Source: Pelotomaculum schinkii (GTDB lineage Bacteria; Bacillota; Desulfotomaculia; Desulfotomaculales; Pelotomaculaceae). Taken from it: 64,000 bases of DNA. Position numbers and translations under genes: made by a program. Where the stretch lies: the NCBI RefSeq assembly GCF_004369205.1, contig NZ_QFGA01000002.1, forward strand, positions 372,001-436,000, in the 5' to 3' direction. The notes under the pieces are model-generated. The model was not told the DNA's origin. It did no database searches and saw nothing but the letters and a program-made list of their open reading frames with translations. Shown here in pieces: positions 8,913 through 15,919 of the stretch; the stretch's first letter is position 1; each line of letters starts with the position of its first letter.

Positions 8913-10325
8913 ATGGAAAACCGTAGCCTTATACAAATCAAAAATAATCAGATTAAAACGGAAAATATTGATTACCATCAACTAACATTATCTCTCTTAA
9001 ACGAAGGTTTGCGCACAAAAATGCTGACAGGGGCTCAAGTTGAACAAATACAGGCACAAATTATCGCCATGTTAGGTGAAGCCATTTCCCAATATACCAA
9101 ATACGAAAGTAGTTCTGTAAGAACTGAAACAGCCCAAGGTATTTTGCAATCCTTACTCTACAGTATTGATTATTATCTCATGAAGCTTTCATCCCTTGAA
9201 CAGTCTATTGAGGCTATACAACAAATAAATATAGTTGAGATATATAAACAGGGTTTAGAACTTGTGAAATGTGATTTAGAACTAGCACAGAATCTTTTGC
9301 AGGAAGTGCAAAATACAAGACTTCCAGTATCCATCATTGCTTATAATGATACCATCAATCAAGGCCTTGGGGAGTTTTTCCAGAGTTATGACGTTAAGTT
9401 TGATGCCCAGAATACGGCAGCTTCTATCGATTATCCTTTGCTGTTTGATGATTTTGGCTGGACAGGTATAAATTATATTAAACGGTATTTGGAGCATTTG
9501 AAACTTGAAAATGAACTGTGCAGCCATTTTAATCCGGAAGATATTAACTTGCTTTTAGAAGGCTATGGCCGGCAATACGGCTTGGATTGCACCCAGCCGC
9601 TTATCAATATTTCTGAGTTAATCTTGAAAAACGCGCTGTGTTTAGTTTTAAGCGGCAGGAGAGCAGATATTCTGACTATTAACCAAGATGACTGTGACTT
9701 ACTCGAAAGCCGCATGCAAATGTTAACTGAGGAACAATTTCCCGAAATGCTGCAGGGAGCTATGAATACAGTTTTTACCCAGCTTGATATTACAAATCCT
9801 GCTGTGCAGCAGTATTTTCAGCCATTTACCGATGTGTTCTGCCCGCAATTAATAAAGGCTGTTAAAGAAAACTCCCTTTCAGTTCTAATAGTACTTACAA
9901 TAGAAACCTTTACTTCCAGCACGCTATATTATGAACCAGGGGAAAAACTCAGTGACGAACAGCTCCGGGCAGTGATTGACAAACTGATGGAATGTCAAGA
10001 TGGTGAAGGCAAGGCTGATATAATTGAAAGGGAGATTCATAATATTGAAGATTTGACAGATGTATTCGGTGCTGATTGTATTTTTGGCCATGAATATACA
10101 GCCATCTTTAAACGGATGGGAGATTATGAGCTGGCAATTCTCTCGTCATTCCTATTAAATGATTCGCCTTTATCAAATGACAAAGTTTTATCTACTGATC
10201 ATCTACACCGCACAGAAAATGAACTCTACTGGCAAGAAAAACTTATACGCTATCTTGAAGCCGGCGATATTAACCGTTATAAAAACATTGTCCAACTGGC
10301 AGTAGAACTCCGGCAACAATATTAG
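8913..10325 (+). CDS. DUF6179-like protein, coupled to the DUF6323-like gene
   Basis: A 470-residue soluble, largely helical protein that I associate with DUF6179. It has no transmembrane segment, nucleotide-binding loop or nuclease motif. Recognisable stretches include LSLLNEGLRTKMLTGAQVEQ near the N-terminus, typical of this family, and an internal region rich in Leu/Ile helices. Its ribosome binding site (GAGGAGG) lies inside the last codons of the preceding gene. The two-gene arrangement recurs in Firmicutes as far as I recall; function is unknown. Confidence 0.55.
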   Translation: MENRSLIQIKNNQIKTENIDYHQLTLSLLNEGLRTKMLTGAQVEQIQAQIIAMLGEAISQYTKYESSSVRTETAQGILQSLLYSIDYYLMKLSSLEQSIEAIQQINIVEIYKQGLELVKCDLELAQNLLQEVQNTRLPVSIIAYNDTINQGLGEFFQSYDVKFDAQNTAASIDYPLLFDDFGWTGINYIKRYLEHLKLENELCSHFNPEDINLLLEGYGRQYGLDCTQPLINISELILKNALCLVLSGRRADILTINQDDCDLLESRMQMLTEEQFPEMLQGAMNTVFTQLDITNPAVQQYFQPFTDVFCPQLIKAVKENSLSVLIVLTIETFTSSTLYYEPGEKLSDEQLRAVIDKLMECQDGEGKADIIEREIHNIEDLTDVFGADCIFGHEYTAIFKRMGDYELAILSSFLLNDSPLSNDKVLSTDHLHRTENELYWQEKLIRYLEAGDINRYKNIVQLAVELRQQY

Positions 10326-10413
10326 TATAGAGCAGCCTATGTGGATTAAAGGGCAGGCCAACACCGTGAATGCCGGTTTATTTGCATAGTGAACCAGTAG
10401 GCACAAAACCATT

Positions 10414-10536
10414 TTATAGATAACATTGCCCCTTGTCCTGGCTCGATGGACGAGTACCCTCAGGCGGAGGCTCATGCTTTTTAACGTATGTATCAATGAT
10501 TTTTACTTCTGATTTTTTATCGTTTTTTTCGTCCAT
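10414..10536 (-). CDS. Small 40-aa protein, paralogue of the one at 12502-12663
   Basis: A 40-residue basic peptide that begins MDEKNDKKSEVKIIDTYVKK and ends with a Pro-rich tail. Its central motif KIIDTYVKKH is shared with the 53-residue protein at 12502-12663 (RIIETYVKKH). The ATG follows TGGTGATC at 5 nt. It is 38 bases downstream of the stop of the split membrane-protein gene, so it was probably the third cistron of that operon. No known family. Conservation of the motif between two copies supports its being translated. Confidence 0.5.
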   Translation of the reverse strand: MDEKNDKKSEVKIIDTYVKKHEPPPEGTRPSSQDKGQCYL

Positions 10537-10905
10537 AGAAGATCACCAATAAGTATTTCTTCCCAAATCAACTGCTAATTATTCAATGGTATTTCGGTGA
10601 TCTCTACCAGGTTATACTCATCAAGGTTTACAACAACACCGGTATCCTCTCCTAAACTTAGCTTCTCGTTCCTCTCTGAGTCCAAATATACTACATTTTT
10701 AAGGTATACTTCCCGGGGACTGGTACCCACTGAATCCATGTCGAGGTACCCTTCCAGGTAGGTGTTACTGTCGATCCGGATCGTAAGCCAGTAACCACTG
10801 TTGGCTATCTCCCCTGAAAACAACCGAAAGAAGATATTTGGCGGTTCAATATAATGCTCCCAAGAGGTGAGACACAGGATAATAAAAATAAGTTACAATG
10901 GGAGC

Positions 10906-11217
10906 ATGAAAAAGCGTAATCAGTATTCAGCCGAGTTTAAAGCCAAGGTAGTCCTGGAAGTTCTCCGGGAAGAAGCCACTGTCAATGAGATAGCGTCTAA
11001 ATATGGCATTCATCCTGTGATGGTCAATCGCTGGAAGCAGGAATTTGTAGACCGAGCTTCGGAGGTGTTCAAGAAAGGCCCCTCAGAAGCCGAAAAGGCT
11101 CTTGAAAAAGAGCAACAACATGTGGCAGAACTGGAGCGTAAAGTTGGTCAGTTAACATATGAAGTTGACTGGCTTAAAAAAAAATCTGACGAAATCCTCA
11201 ACCGTAAACGACCGTAA
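10906..11217 (+). CDS. IS3-family OrfA (HTH protein)
   Basis: A 103-residue OrfA: helix-turn-helix (KRNQYSAEFKAKVVLEVL, then EIASKYGIHPVMVNRWK) that recognises the IS ends, followed by a leucine-rich coiled coil (about 60-95) for dimerisation. ATG chosen at 10906 because upstream codons to 10867 have no ribosome site. It overlaps orfB around a run of nine A residues at about 11176-11184. Confidence 0.88.
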   Translation: MKKRNQYSAEFKAKVVLEVLREEATVNEIASKYGIHPVMVNRWKQEFVDRASEVFKKGPSEAEKALEKEQQHVAELERKVGQLTYEVDWLKKKSDEILNRKRP

Positions 11218-12055
11218 GGCCTTTGTTGAGCTTAGCCATAAAAATATCACGGTAAAGCGTCAGGCTGAGTTGCTGGGGCTCAATCGGAGTAGCGCATATA
11301 GGAAACCTCCCGTCAGGACAATTAGTGATGAGGAGTTATTAATCATGCGGTTGATTGATAAAATTCATACAGATGAACCGACCTGGGGCTACCGTACCAT
11401 CACGGCCATTCTCAGAAGAGAACATAAACTTGTGATTAACAAAAAACGAGTTCGCCGAATTATGCGTGATATGGGTATTTATACGTTGTATCCCAAGCCC
11501 AATCTGAGCAAACGCTACCATGCTCAATATATCCGCCCCTATCTGCTGCGCAACCTTAAAATCATCAGGCCAAACCAGGTCTGGGGTGTGGATATAACGT
11601 ATTTGCGCATGAAGAAAGGGTTCATGTATCTGTTTGTCATCATCGACTGGTATAGCCGCTATATTGTAGATTACGAGCTGTCAAGTACATTGGATAAATC
11701 CTTTGTCCTGAGATGTCTAAAGCGTGCTCTAAGTTGCCAGAAGCCAGAAATTATCAATTCTGACCAGGGCAGCCATTTTACTAATCCAGACTACATCAAG
11801 TTGTTGGAAGATAATGGAGTAAAGATCTCTATGGATGGCAAGGGCCAATGTCTGGATAATGCCAGAACGGAACGATTCTTCCGCACCTTGAAATATGAAC
11901 GAATCTACATAAGTGAGTACGAAACACCTCGAGAGTTGAGAATTATGCTGAATGACTACATGAAGACTTACAACACCCGCCGGCCTCATTCTTCGCTGGG
12001 TGGCGCCAGCCCAGTATCCTATTACCTCAAAAGCAAGCTCAATGAAGCTGCTTGA
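11159..12055 (+). CDS. IS3-family OrfB (DDE transposase)
   Basis: A 298-residue catalytic subunit with HTH_21 (about 50-110: DEPTWGYRTITAILRRE) and rve integrase core: first Asp in VWGVDITYLRM, second in INSDQGSHFT, and the Glu in ARTERFFRTLKYE, ending with RRPHSSLGGASP. Normally it is made as an OrfAB fusion by frameshifting on the A run. Here orfB sits in the +1 frame relative to orfA instead of the usual -1, so either the slippery run has changed length or orfB is started on its own. Confidence 0.9.
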   Translation: MKLTGLKKNLTKSSTVNDRKAFVELSHKNITVKRQAELLGLNRSSAYRKPPVRTISDEELLIMRLIDKIHTDEPTWGYRTITAILRREHKLVINKKRVRRIMRDMGIYTLYPKPNLSKRYHAQYIRPYLLRNLKIIRPNQVWGVDITYLRMKKGFMYLFVIIDWYSRYIVDYELSSTLDKSFVLRCLKRALSCQKPEIINSDQGSHFTNPDYIKLLEDNGVKISMDGKGQCLDNARTERFFRTLKYERIYISEYETPRELRIMLNDYMKTYNTRRPHSSLGGASPVSYYLKSKLNEAA

Positions 12056-12501
12056 TACATATCAACATGGGAAGGAGAAAACTTAATTTTTTATATCTGT
12101 GTTCTTGACACGGGGGGCATTATACAACAGCTTTTCCGAAGCGTCGTAAAAACTTGTCAAGCATGTTGCTGCGGTAAAACTTGGAATAAGCCAACCCCCA
12201 GGAAATACTAACAGCAGCAACCGCTAATACGGATAATAACGGAGTCCAGTTATTTTTCAACGCCAATCTTTTTAACGCCTGGATATTAACTGCATCAGCC
12301 CCTAAAAACAAAACAATCAAGGGGTAGATTATCACGTAAATAGCCATCGAATGGAGCAAGCTTTGGTACAACTCCAACTGACGGCTATCCGGCTTTTTCC
12401 CTCTTGACACCATTGAGTTAAATACTAATTGTGACAGCAAACCAGGTATTACCAGCAACAGGCTAAAAAATAAAGAATCCAGCTTAATCTCTGACATGTT
12501 T

Positions 12502-12663
12502 TTATCCGGCTGCTTTAGCAGTCTTTTTGGGGTCAGAAACTATCCCTTCAGGCGATTTTTTTAAACTTGGACGGGACGCCTCTACCGTCTGCTTGCTCTT
12601 AGCAGGATGTTTTTTGACATAGGTCTCAATAATTCTGATAGAATTTCTTTCAACCTGATCCAT
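12502..12663 (-). CDS. Small 53-aa basic protein upstream of the split membrane gene
   Basis: ATG at 12663 with an excellent AAAGGAGG site (8 nt). The 53-residue product starts MDQVERNSIRIIETYVKKHP and continues with a Lys/Ser/Pro-rich tail. It shares I(R/K)II(E/D)TYVKKH with the 40-residue protein at 10414-10536. Its stop is 4 bases from the start of the membrane-protein gene, so they form an operon. No known family. Confidence 0.6.
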   Translation of the reverse strand: MDQVERNSIRIIETYVKKHPAKSKQTVEASRPSLKKSPEGIVSDPKKTAKAAG

Positions 12664-13187
12664 AAAAACACCTCCTTTAGTTAATATTACCTTTAAAGAA
12701 GGCTAAAATCAACCATTATTGTAGGGTAGAAGTCTTCTTCAAACCGTCCTTTTCCAAGAAATATGAATAACCAGTTACCAGGACTAAAGCGTCATCACCG
12801 GCATGTCCAACAAAGATGTTCACCAGTTCCATAAAGGCCTTATTCATTAGCTCCCCAAGTATTCTCTTGCACTTTCAGTTACGGCCTGAATTAAACAAAG
12901 GCAAACCTGCGCCATACGCAACATAACAATGGCTATCTTCGGTCAGCGTTGTTCATGGTATCCAATATGTCAAGATTTTCGGGCAGACGCAGTTCGACGG
13001 TGAATTATTACAGTGGCTGGCCGCCGAAACTATATTACACTGGCTGCGACTACTGCCATGCTCAGTCTAATTAAGTAGAGTCCCGGTTTATTTGCGTATA
13101 CTCATACTAGAAAGTCCTGATTTCATAACCATCTTCCGGCCGCTATTGAAGCGGCATGGCTTGAAGATAAAAGAAAAGTGTAAGTTA
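12664..13187. other. Intergenic region with gene relics
   Basis: No confident gene. A 43-codon minus-strand ORF (12847 to 12716, starting MNKAFMELVNIF) has no ribosome site and no known match. A pair of short direct repeats (TATTACAGTGGCTG and TATTACACTGGCTG, about 13005-13053) looks like a decayed IS terminus but is too short to assign. Confidence 0.3.
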
Positions 13188-13566
13188 TTAGACATATTTG
13201 ATCAATGCCAGCGCTTCGCGGGCGATTTTCCTGGAGCGGGCCGCCACCAGCGCCACTGCATCGGGTTTCTTCGCCGGCGGCCACCAAGACCGGCCAGTCC
13301 TTAAAAATACCCCCCCCGTAGCGCTCACCCGGCACATCTGCCGCCGTCAGCACTGCTTCCACTCCCGGATAGGCACGGGCCGCCGACACATCAATGCTCT
13401 TTACCAAAGCCCGGGGATATTTCGTCCGCAGCATGGCGCCGTACAGCATATCTTTAAAATGCATATCATCAACATACTGGCCTGTTCCCAGTACTTTTTC
13501 CCGCGCGTCAATTCGTGGCAAGCTGGTTCCTATCCCCGCATGCGCTGTTGATATACTCTTAGCCAA
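13188..13566 (-). pseudogene. Remnant of xanthine dehydrogenase molybdenum subunit
   Basis: The N-terminus of an aldehyde/xanthine oxidoreductase large subunit: GTSLPRIDAREKVLGTGQYV, then DMLYGAMLRTKYPRALV and GVEAVLTAADVPG, all characteristic of the a/b hammerhead domain. After GEET the frame breaks; a second frame continues PDAVALVAARSRKIAREAL and stops at 13190. Only about 125 of some 760 residues remain. No other xdh or molybdenum-cofactor gene is nearby. Confidence 0.85.
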
Positions 13567-14376
13567 TTCTTTTCCGTTACTACATCTGCTCCAAAGCAGA
13601 TTTGATCCCTGTTAACAAAACGCTTAAAGGCATCAATACTGGTCATCCAATCCATTTAGCCCGAGAAAGTAGGGAATCATGGGCAGCTTATAAGCTGTAG
13701 TATAATTTTTATTACAGAATAGTGCATATCCCAGTTTAAAATGGAGACAATTTTACTGATGAACTATTGAGCCTGCTCTAACCCTATTAAGGCTATACCG
13801 AGTCATAGAGGGCGAGCCAATTCTCACTTTGGGCAGTTTCAGCGCTTCCGGTCATTTGATGCGGGCCGCGCGCGATACCGTTTCTGCAACTAGTTCAAAC
13901 GGTTGCCACCAGTCTGTAGTGCGCCACCCGTGGCTCTAGTCGCGTCGTGGAGAGAGGCAGGCCGTTGCGGACATCGGCGCTCAACTCGACGACTCGGCGA
14001 GGAAGCGGTCTCCGAGGCGATCCGCTGGGTAACATCGGACAATGATGCGGCCGCTCCCGGAGGTTAGTCCGGCCTACGCGGGCCACCGCGAGCGCTTGGC
14101 CAGGGGGTCGCACCGAGTCGGACGAGCCGAACAGCTTGGCCCTCCCCACTTACGCCGCCCCTGCATCAATCATCGAGGCTGGCTGCGCACAAAAACTGTC
14201 CGGCTATTCCAAGACGCAGGACCATTCTCCAAAATCGCAATTGACGTAACACGGACTGTCGTGTCATCCTCTCGGAACTCTATACAGCATTGCTCAGAAT
14301 AGTTAAGACCCGTAGGTCACAGCTTGGCAGACCAAAGACTGTCTGCCACAGGACGTTACTAATAAGGAGGATTACG
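13567..14376. other. Gene-free stretch at the left border of the GC-rich cluster
   Basis: From about 13850 the base composition rises sharply and codon-like structure disappears; overlapping ORFs here have no ribosome sites and no recognisable products. A short inverted repeat ACACG-6-CGTGT near 14250 overlaps a TTGACG hexamer about 140 bases before the precursor gene and could be a control element. Nothing else seen. Confidence 0.4.
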
Positions 14377-14742
14377 ATGCGTTTCATGTTTAAAGACCTT
14401 ATGATCACTGTTCTCCGCGACGATGTTATGGCCGGACCTCACTGTGGCTCTTGTTCTATTATCTCCTGTCCTCTACCCACAGTCAATTGTGGTCCTCTCA
14501 CGTGTCCTCTAACATCCGTAATGCAGCTTGCTGCTAGCGCGGAAAGTTTAGCCTCGTTGAAGCGCGAGCTTCAGATTGCTTTGGCCCAGGTTGAGGCGGT
14601 GGAGGCCGCGACGCGAGAACAGAACCAACCGAAGAGCTTTGAAGAGGCAGAGTTCGTCGAGCGGAGACTGGCTGAAGCACTCGAGACTGTGCGGCAACAG
14701 AAGAGCACGCTCCTGCGTTCGGGGACTTCAGAGGAGGGGTAA
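14377..14742 (+). CDS. Candidate lanthipeptide precursor, Cys-rich with C-terminal helical tail
   Basis: ATG at 14377 has a near-perfect ribosome site (TAAGGAGG, 6 nt). The 121-residue product has three parts: a leader-like start (MRFMFKDLMITVL, 1-13), a Cys/Ser/Thr/Pro-rich segment (about 23-46, with five Cys: HCGSCSIISC, then NCGPLTCPLTS), and a long charged helix (about 50-121, heptad-like LKRELQIALAQVEAVEAAT and ERRLAEALETVRQQK). The KDLM.TVL start followed by Cys-rich core resembles RiPP precursors found beside lanthipeptide synthetases. The location directly upstream of HopA1-like and kinase-cyclase genes supports this. The helical tail after the core is unusual; it may be a follower or a docking domain. 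Not certain that the core is modified. Confidence 0.6.
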   Translation: MRFMFKDLMITVLRDDVMAGPHCGSCSIISCPLPTVNCGPLTCPLTSVMQLAASAESLASLKRELQIALAQVEAVEAATREQNQPKSFEEAEFVERRLAEALETVRQQKSTLLRSGTSEEG

Positions 14743-14781
14743 CGAGCGACTCCAATTGGGCAGGTCTGGAACAGCGGAGAT

Positions 14782-15918
14782 ATGATCTATAGGTCGAACC
14801 CGCGTTACGCCCTGTTTAGTTTTGACGAACTAAATCAGGATGAGCGTGCAAAGCTCGGTTCAGTCGTGGCCGACCCTTCTTTTTATGGCGTCCTTGTCCC
14901 GAAAGCGCCAGGCACTTTAACGATCAAGCTAGTAGGCCACGAAACGGCCGAGCTCTTCCGAGATCTTGCGATAGGGCGCCCCCTACCGAGTGAATGCAAT
15001 TCGGGAGCTGCCGAGCTTCAGCTCTGGGATCTAGTCGCCGCAGAGATACTGGAGGTCAAGGCGAACGGGACCTTTAGAACTGGCTTGGCAGCAATGCCTA
15101 TGCGTAAGCGTTCGAAGCCATCCCTACCGCAAGGTAATTTGATGCGTATGTCTCTCGACGCGATCGCGTATGCCGAAGCCCTACAGCTTTCGAGCCCGGT
15201 AATGATATCTAATCGGCTATACGCCTACAACCGAATCCCGGTCGGGCCAAGATGGCGTCGACGCTGGACTAGGCAGGACATTAAGGCACGCATTGAATCT
15301 ATCATCCAATCTGCTCTCGTTCCCCCTCATACGTGGAACGCTTCGATTTTAGGGCCAACGTGGTCGACCTATACTCGATCTACTCTCACGTCAAAGAGCG
15401 CGGATGATTTCGGAGTATATAAGCTGTACATTAGCCCAAAGCCAGAATATTTTGTGGACTGTCTGGAGAGCGGACTCAATGACATTTTAAATCTCGAAGA
15501 CGCTTTAGGCTGGAAAGTTTGCAATGACCTCTCCGGTCTTCTCCGCCCTGACAAGTTCATTGTGTACTTTGAGTCCACGGCTCCCCTGTTCTCACTTGGC
15601 GACCGGCTTCAAGAGAGGTTGGACGGAGTCCCAAGTCACGGAGTCCCGTTCACAGCCGAGCTTGGCGGCAATGGGCTCCTGTCTTGGGGGCTGGATCCCC
15701 CAAGACTCTCAGGTGGTCCGGGGGCATCCTTATCGGAAAGTTGGCGTACGTGGCTCGCAGACAGGATTGCTGGAGCACTTTGGCAGTCGCGGCAACAAGG
15801 ACTGCGTGGCGAACGCGCATGTGAAGCGGCTCTTCTTCGCCTCCAGACTACCGGCGTGGATATTGACCGCTGGATGCCGACTGAACCCCTATTCGGGAAA
15901 ACAGGACCAGGTGATTGA
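14782..15918 (+). CDS. HopA1-like protein, putative phospho-Ser/Thr lyase
   Basis: A 378-residue protein whose C-terminal half matches the HopA1 (T3SS effector-like) pattern: YKLYISPKPEYFVDCLE, then WKVCNDLSGLLRPDKFIVYF, then GVPSHGVPFTAEL and GLLSWGLDPPR. In class V lanthipeptide and thioamitide clusters such proteins work with a kinase to dehydrate Ser/Thr. The N-terminal half (1-180) is poorly conserved, with a YNRIPVGPRWRRR segment before the core. Start ATG follows GCGGAGAT, 39 bases after the precursor stop. It overlaps the next gene at TGATG. High GC and frequent CGG/CGC codons distinguish it from the host genes. Confidence 0.6.
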   Translation: MIYRSNPRYALFSFDELNQDERAKLGSVVADPSFYGVLVPKAPGTLTIKLVGHETAELFRDLAIGRPLPSECNSGAAELQLWDLVAAEILEVKANGTFRTGLAAMPMRKRSKPSLPQGNLMRMSLDAIAYAEALQLSSPVMISNRLYAYNRIPVGPRWRRRWTRQDIKARIESIIQSALVPPHTWNASILGPTWSTYTRSTLTSKSADDFGVYKLYISPKPEYFVDCLESGLNDILNLEDALGWKVCNDLSGLLRPDKFIVYFESTAPLFSLGDRLQERLDGVPSHGVPFTAELGGNGLLSWGLDPPRLSGGPGASLSESWRTWLADRIAGALWQSRQQGLRGERACEAALLRLQTTGVDIDRWMPTEPLFGKTGPGD

Positions 15919-15919
15919 T

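Larger units (their letters stand above)
10850..12124 (+). mobile_element. IS3-family insertion sequence, 1275 bp
   Basis: Terminal inverted repeats start TATAATGC at both ends, share downstream ACACAG, and are flanked by a 3-bp direct duplication CAA (10847-10849 and 12125-12127), as expected for IS3. It carries orfA and orfB. The exact duplication and the restorable host frame indicate a recent insertion. Confidence 0.9.
10575..12497 (-). pseudogene. Membrane protein gene (DUF6338-like) split by IS3 element
   Basis: The 5' part (12497 to 12125) encodes two to three membrane helices (LDSLFFSLLLVIPGLLSQLV, an IYVIIYPLIVLFLG helix and a WTPLLSVLAVAAVSISWG helix). The 3' part (10846 to 10575) encodes a soluble beta-rich tail ending TEIPLNN. 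Removing the IS (10850-12124) and one copy of the CAA target duplication joins GKAV to EPPNIFF in frame and gives a 214-residue protein. Overall layout (N-terminal membrane helices, C-terminal beta domain) resembles DUF6338. As it stands the 5' fragment ends 125 codons in with VV followed by an IS-derived stop. The gene starts 5 bases after the small gene at 12502-12663. Confidence 0.75.

Noticed and set aside
12716-12847. 43-codon minus ORF (MNKAFMELVNIF start)
   Set aside because: No ribosome site and no family; reported only within the intergenic entry.
13005-13053. Short direct repeats resembling an IS end
   Set aside because: Two imperfect 14-mers only; no transposase remnant or inverted partner nearby.
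13895-14302. Overlapping ORFs in the GC-rich border
   Set aside because: High GC gives long chance ORFs on both strands; none has a ribosome site or recognisable product.
15524-15919. Longer start for the kinase-cyclase gene
   Set aside because: The extension lies wholly inside the HopA1-like gene in another frame; GTG at 15920 has a proper ribosome site.
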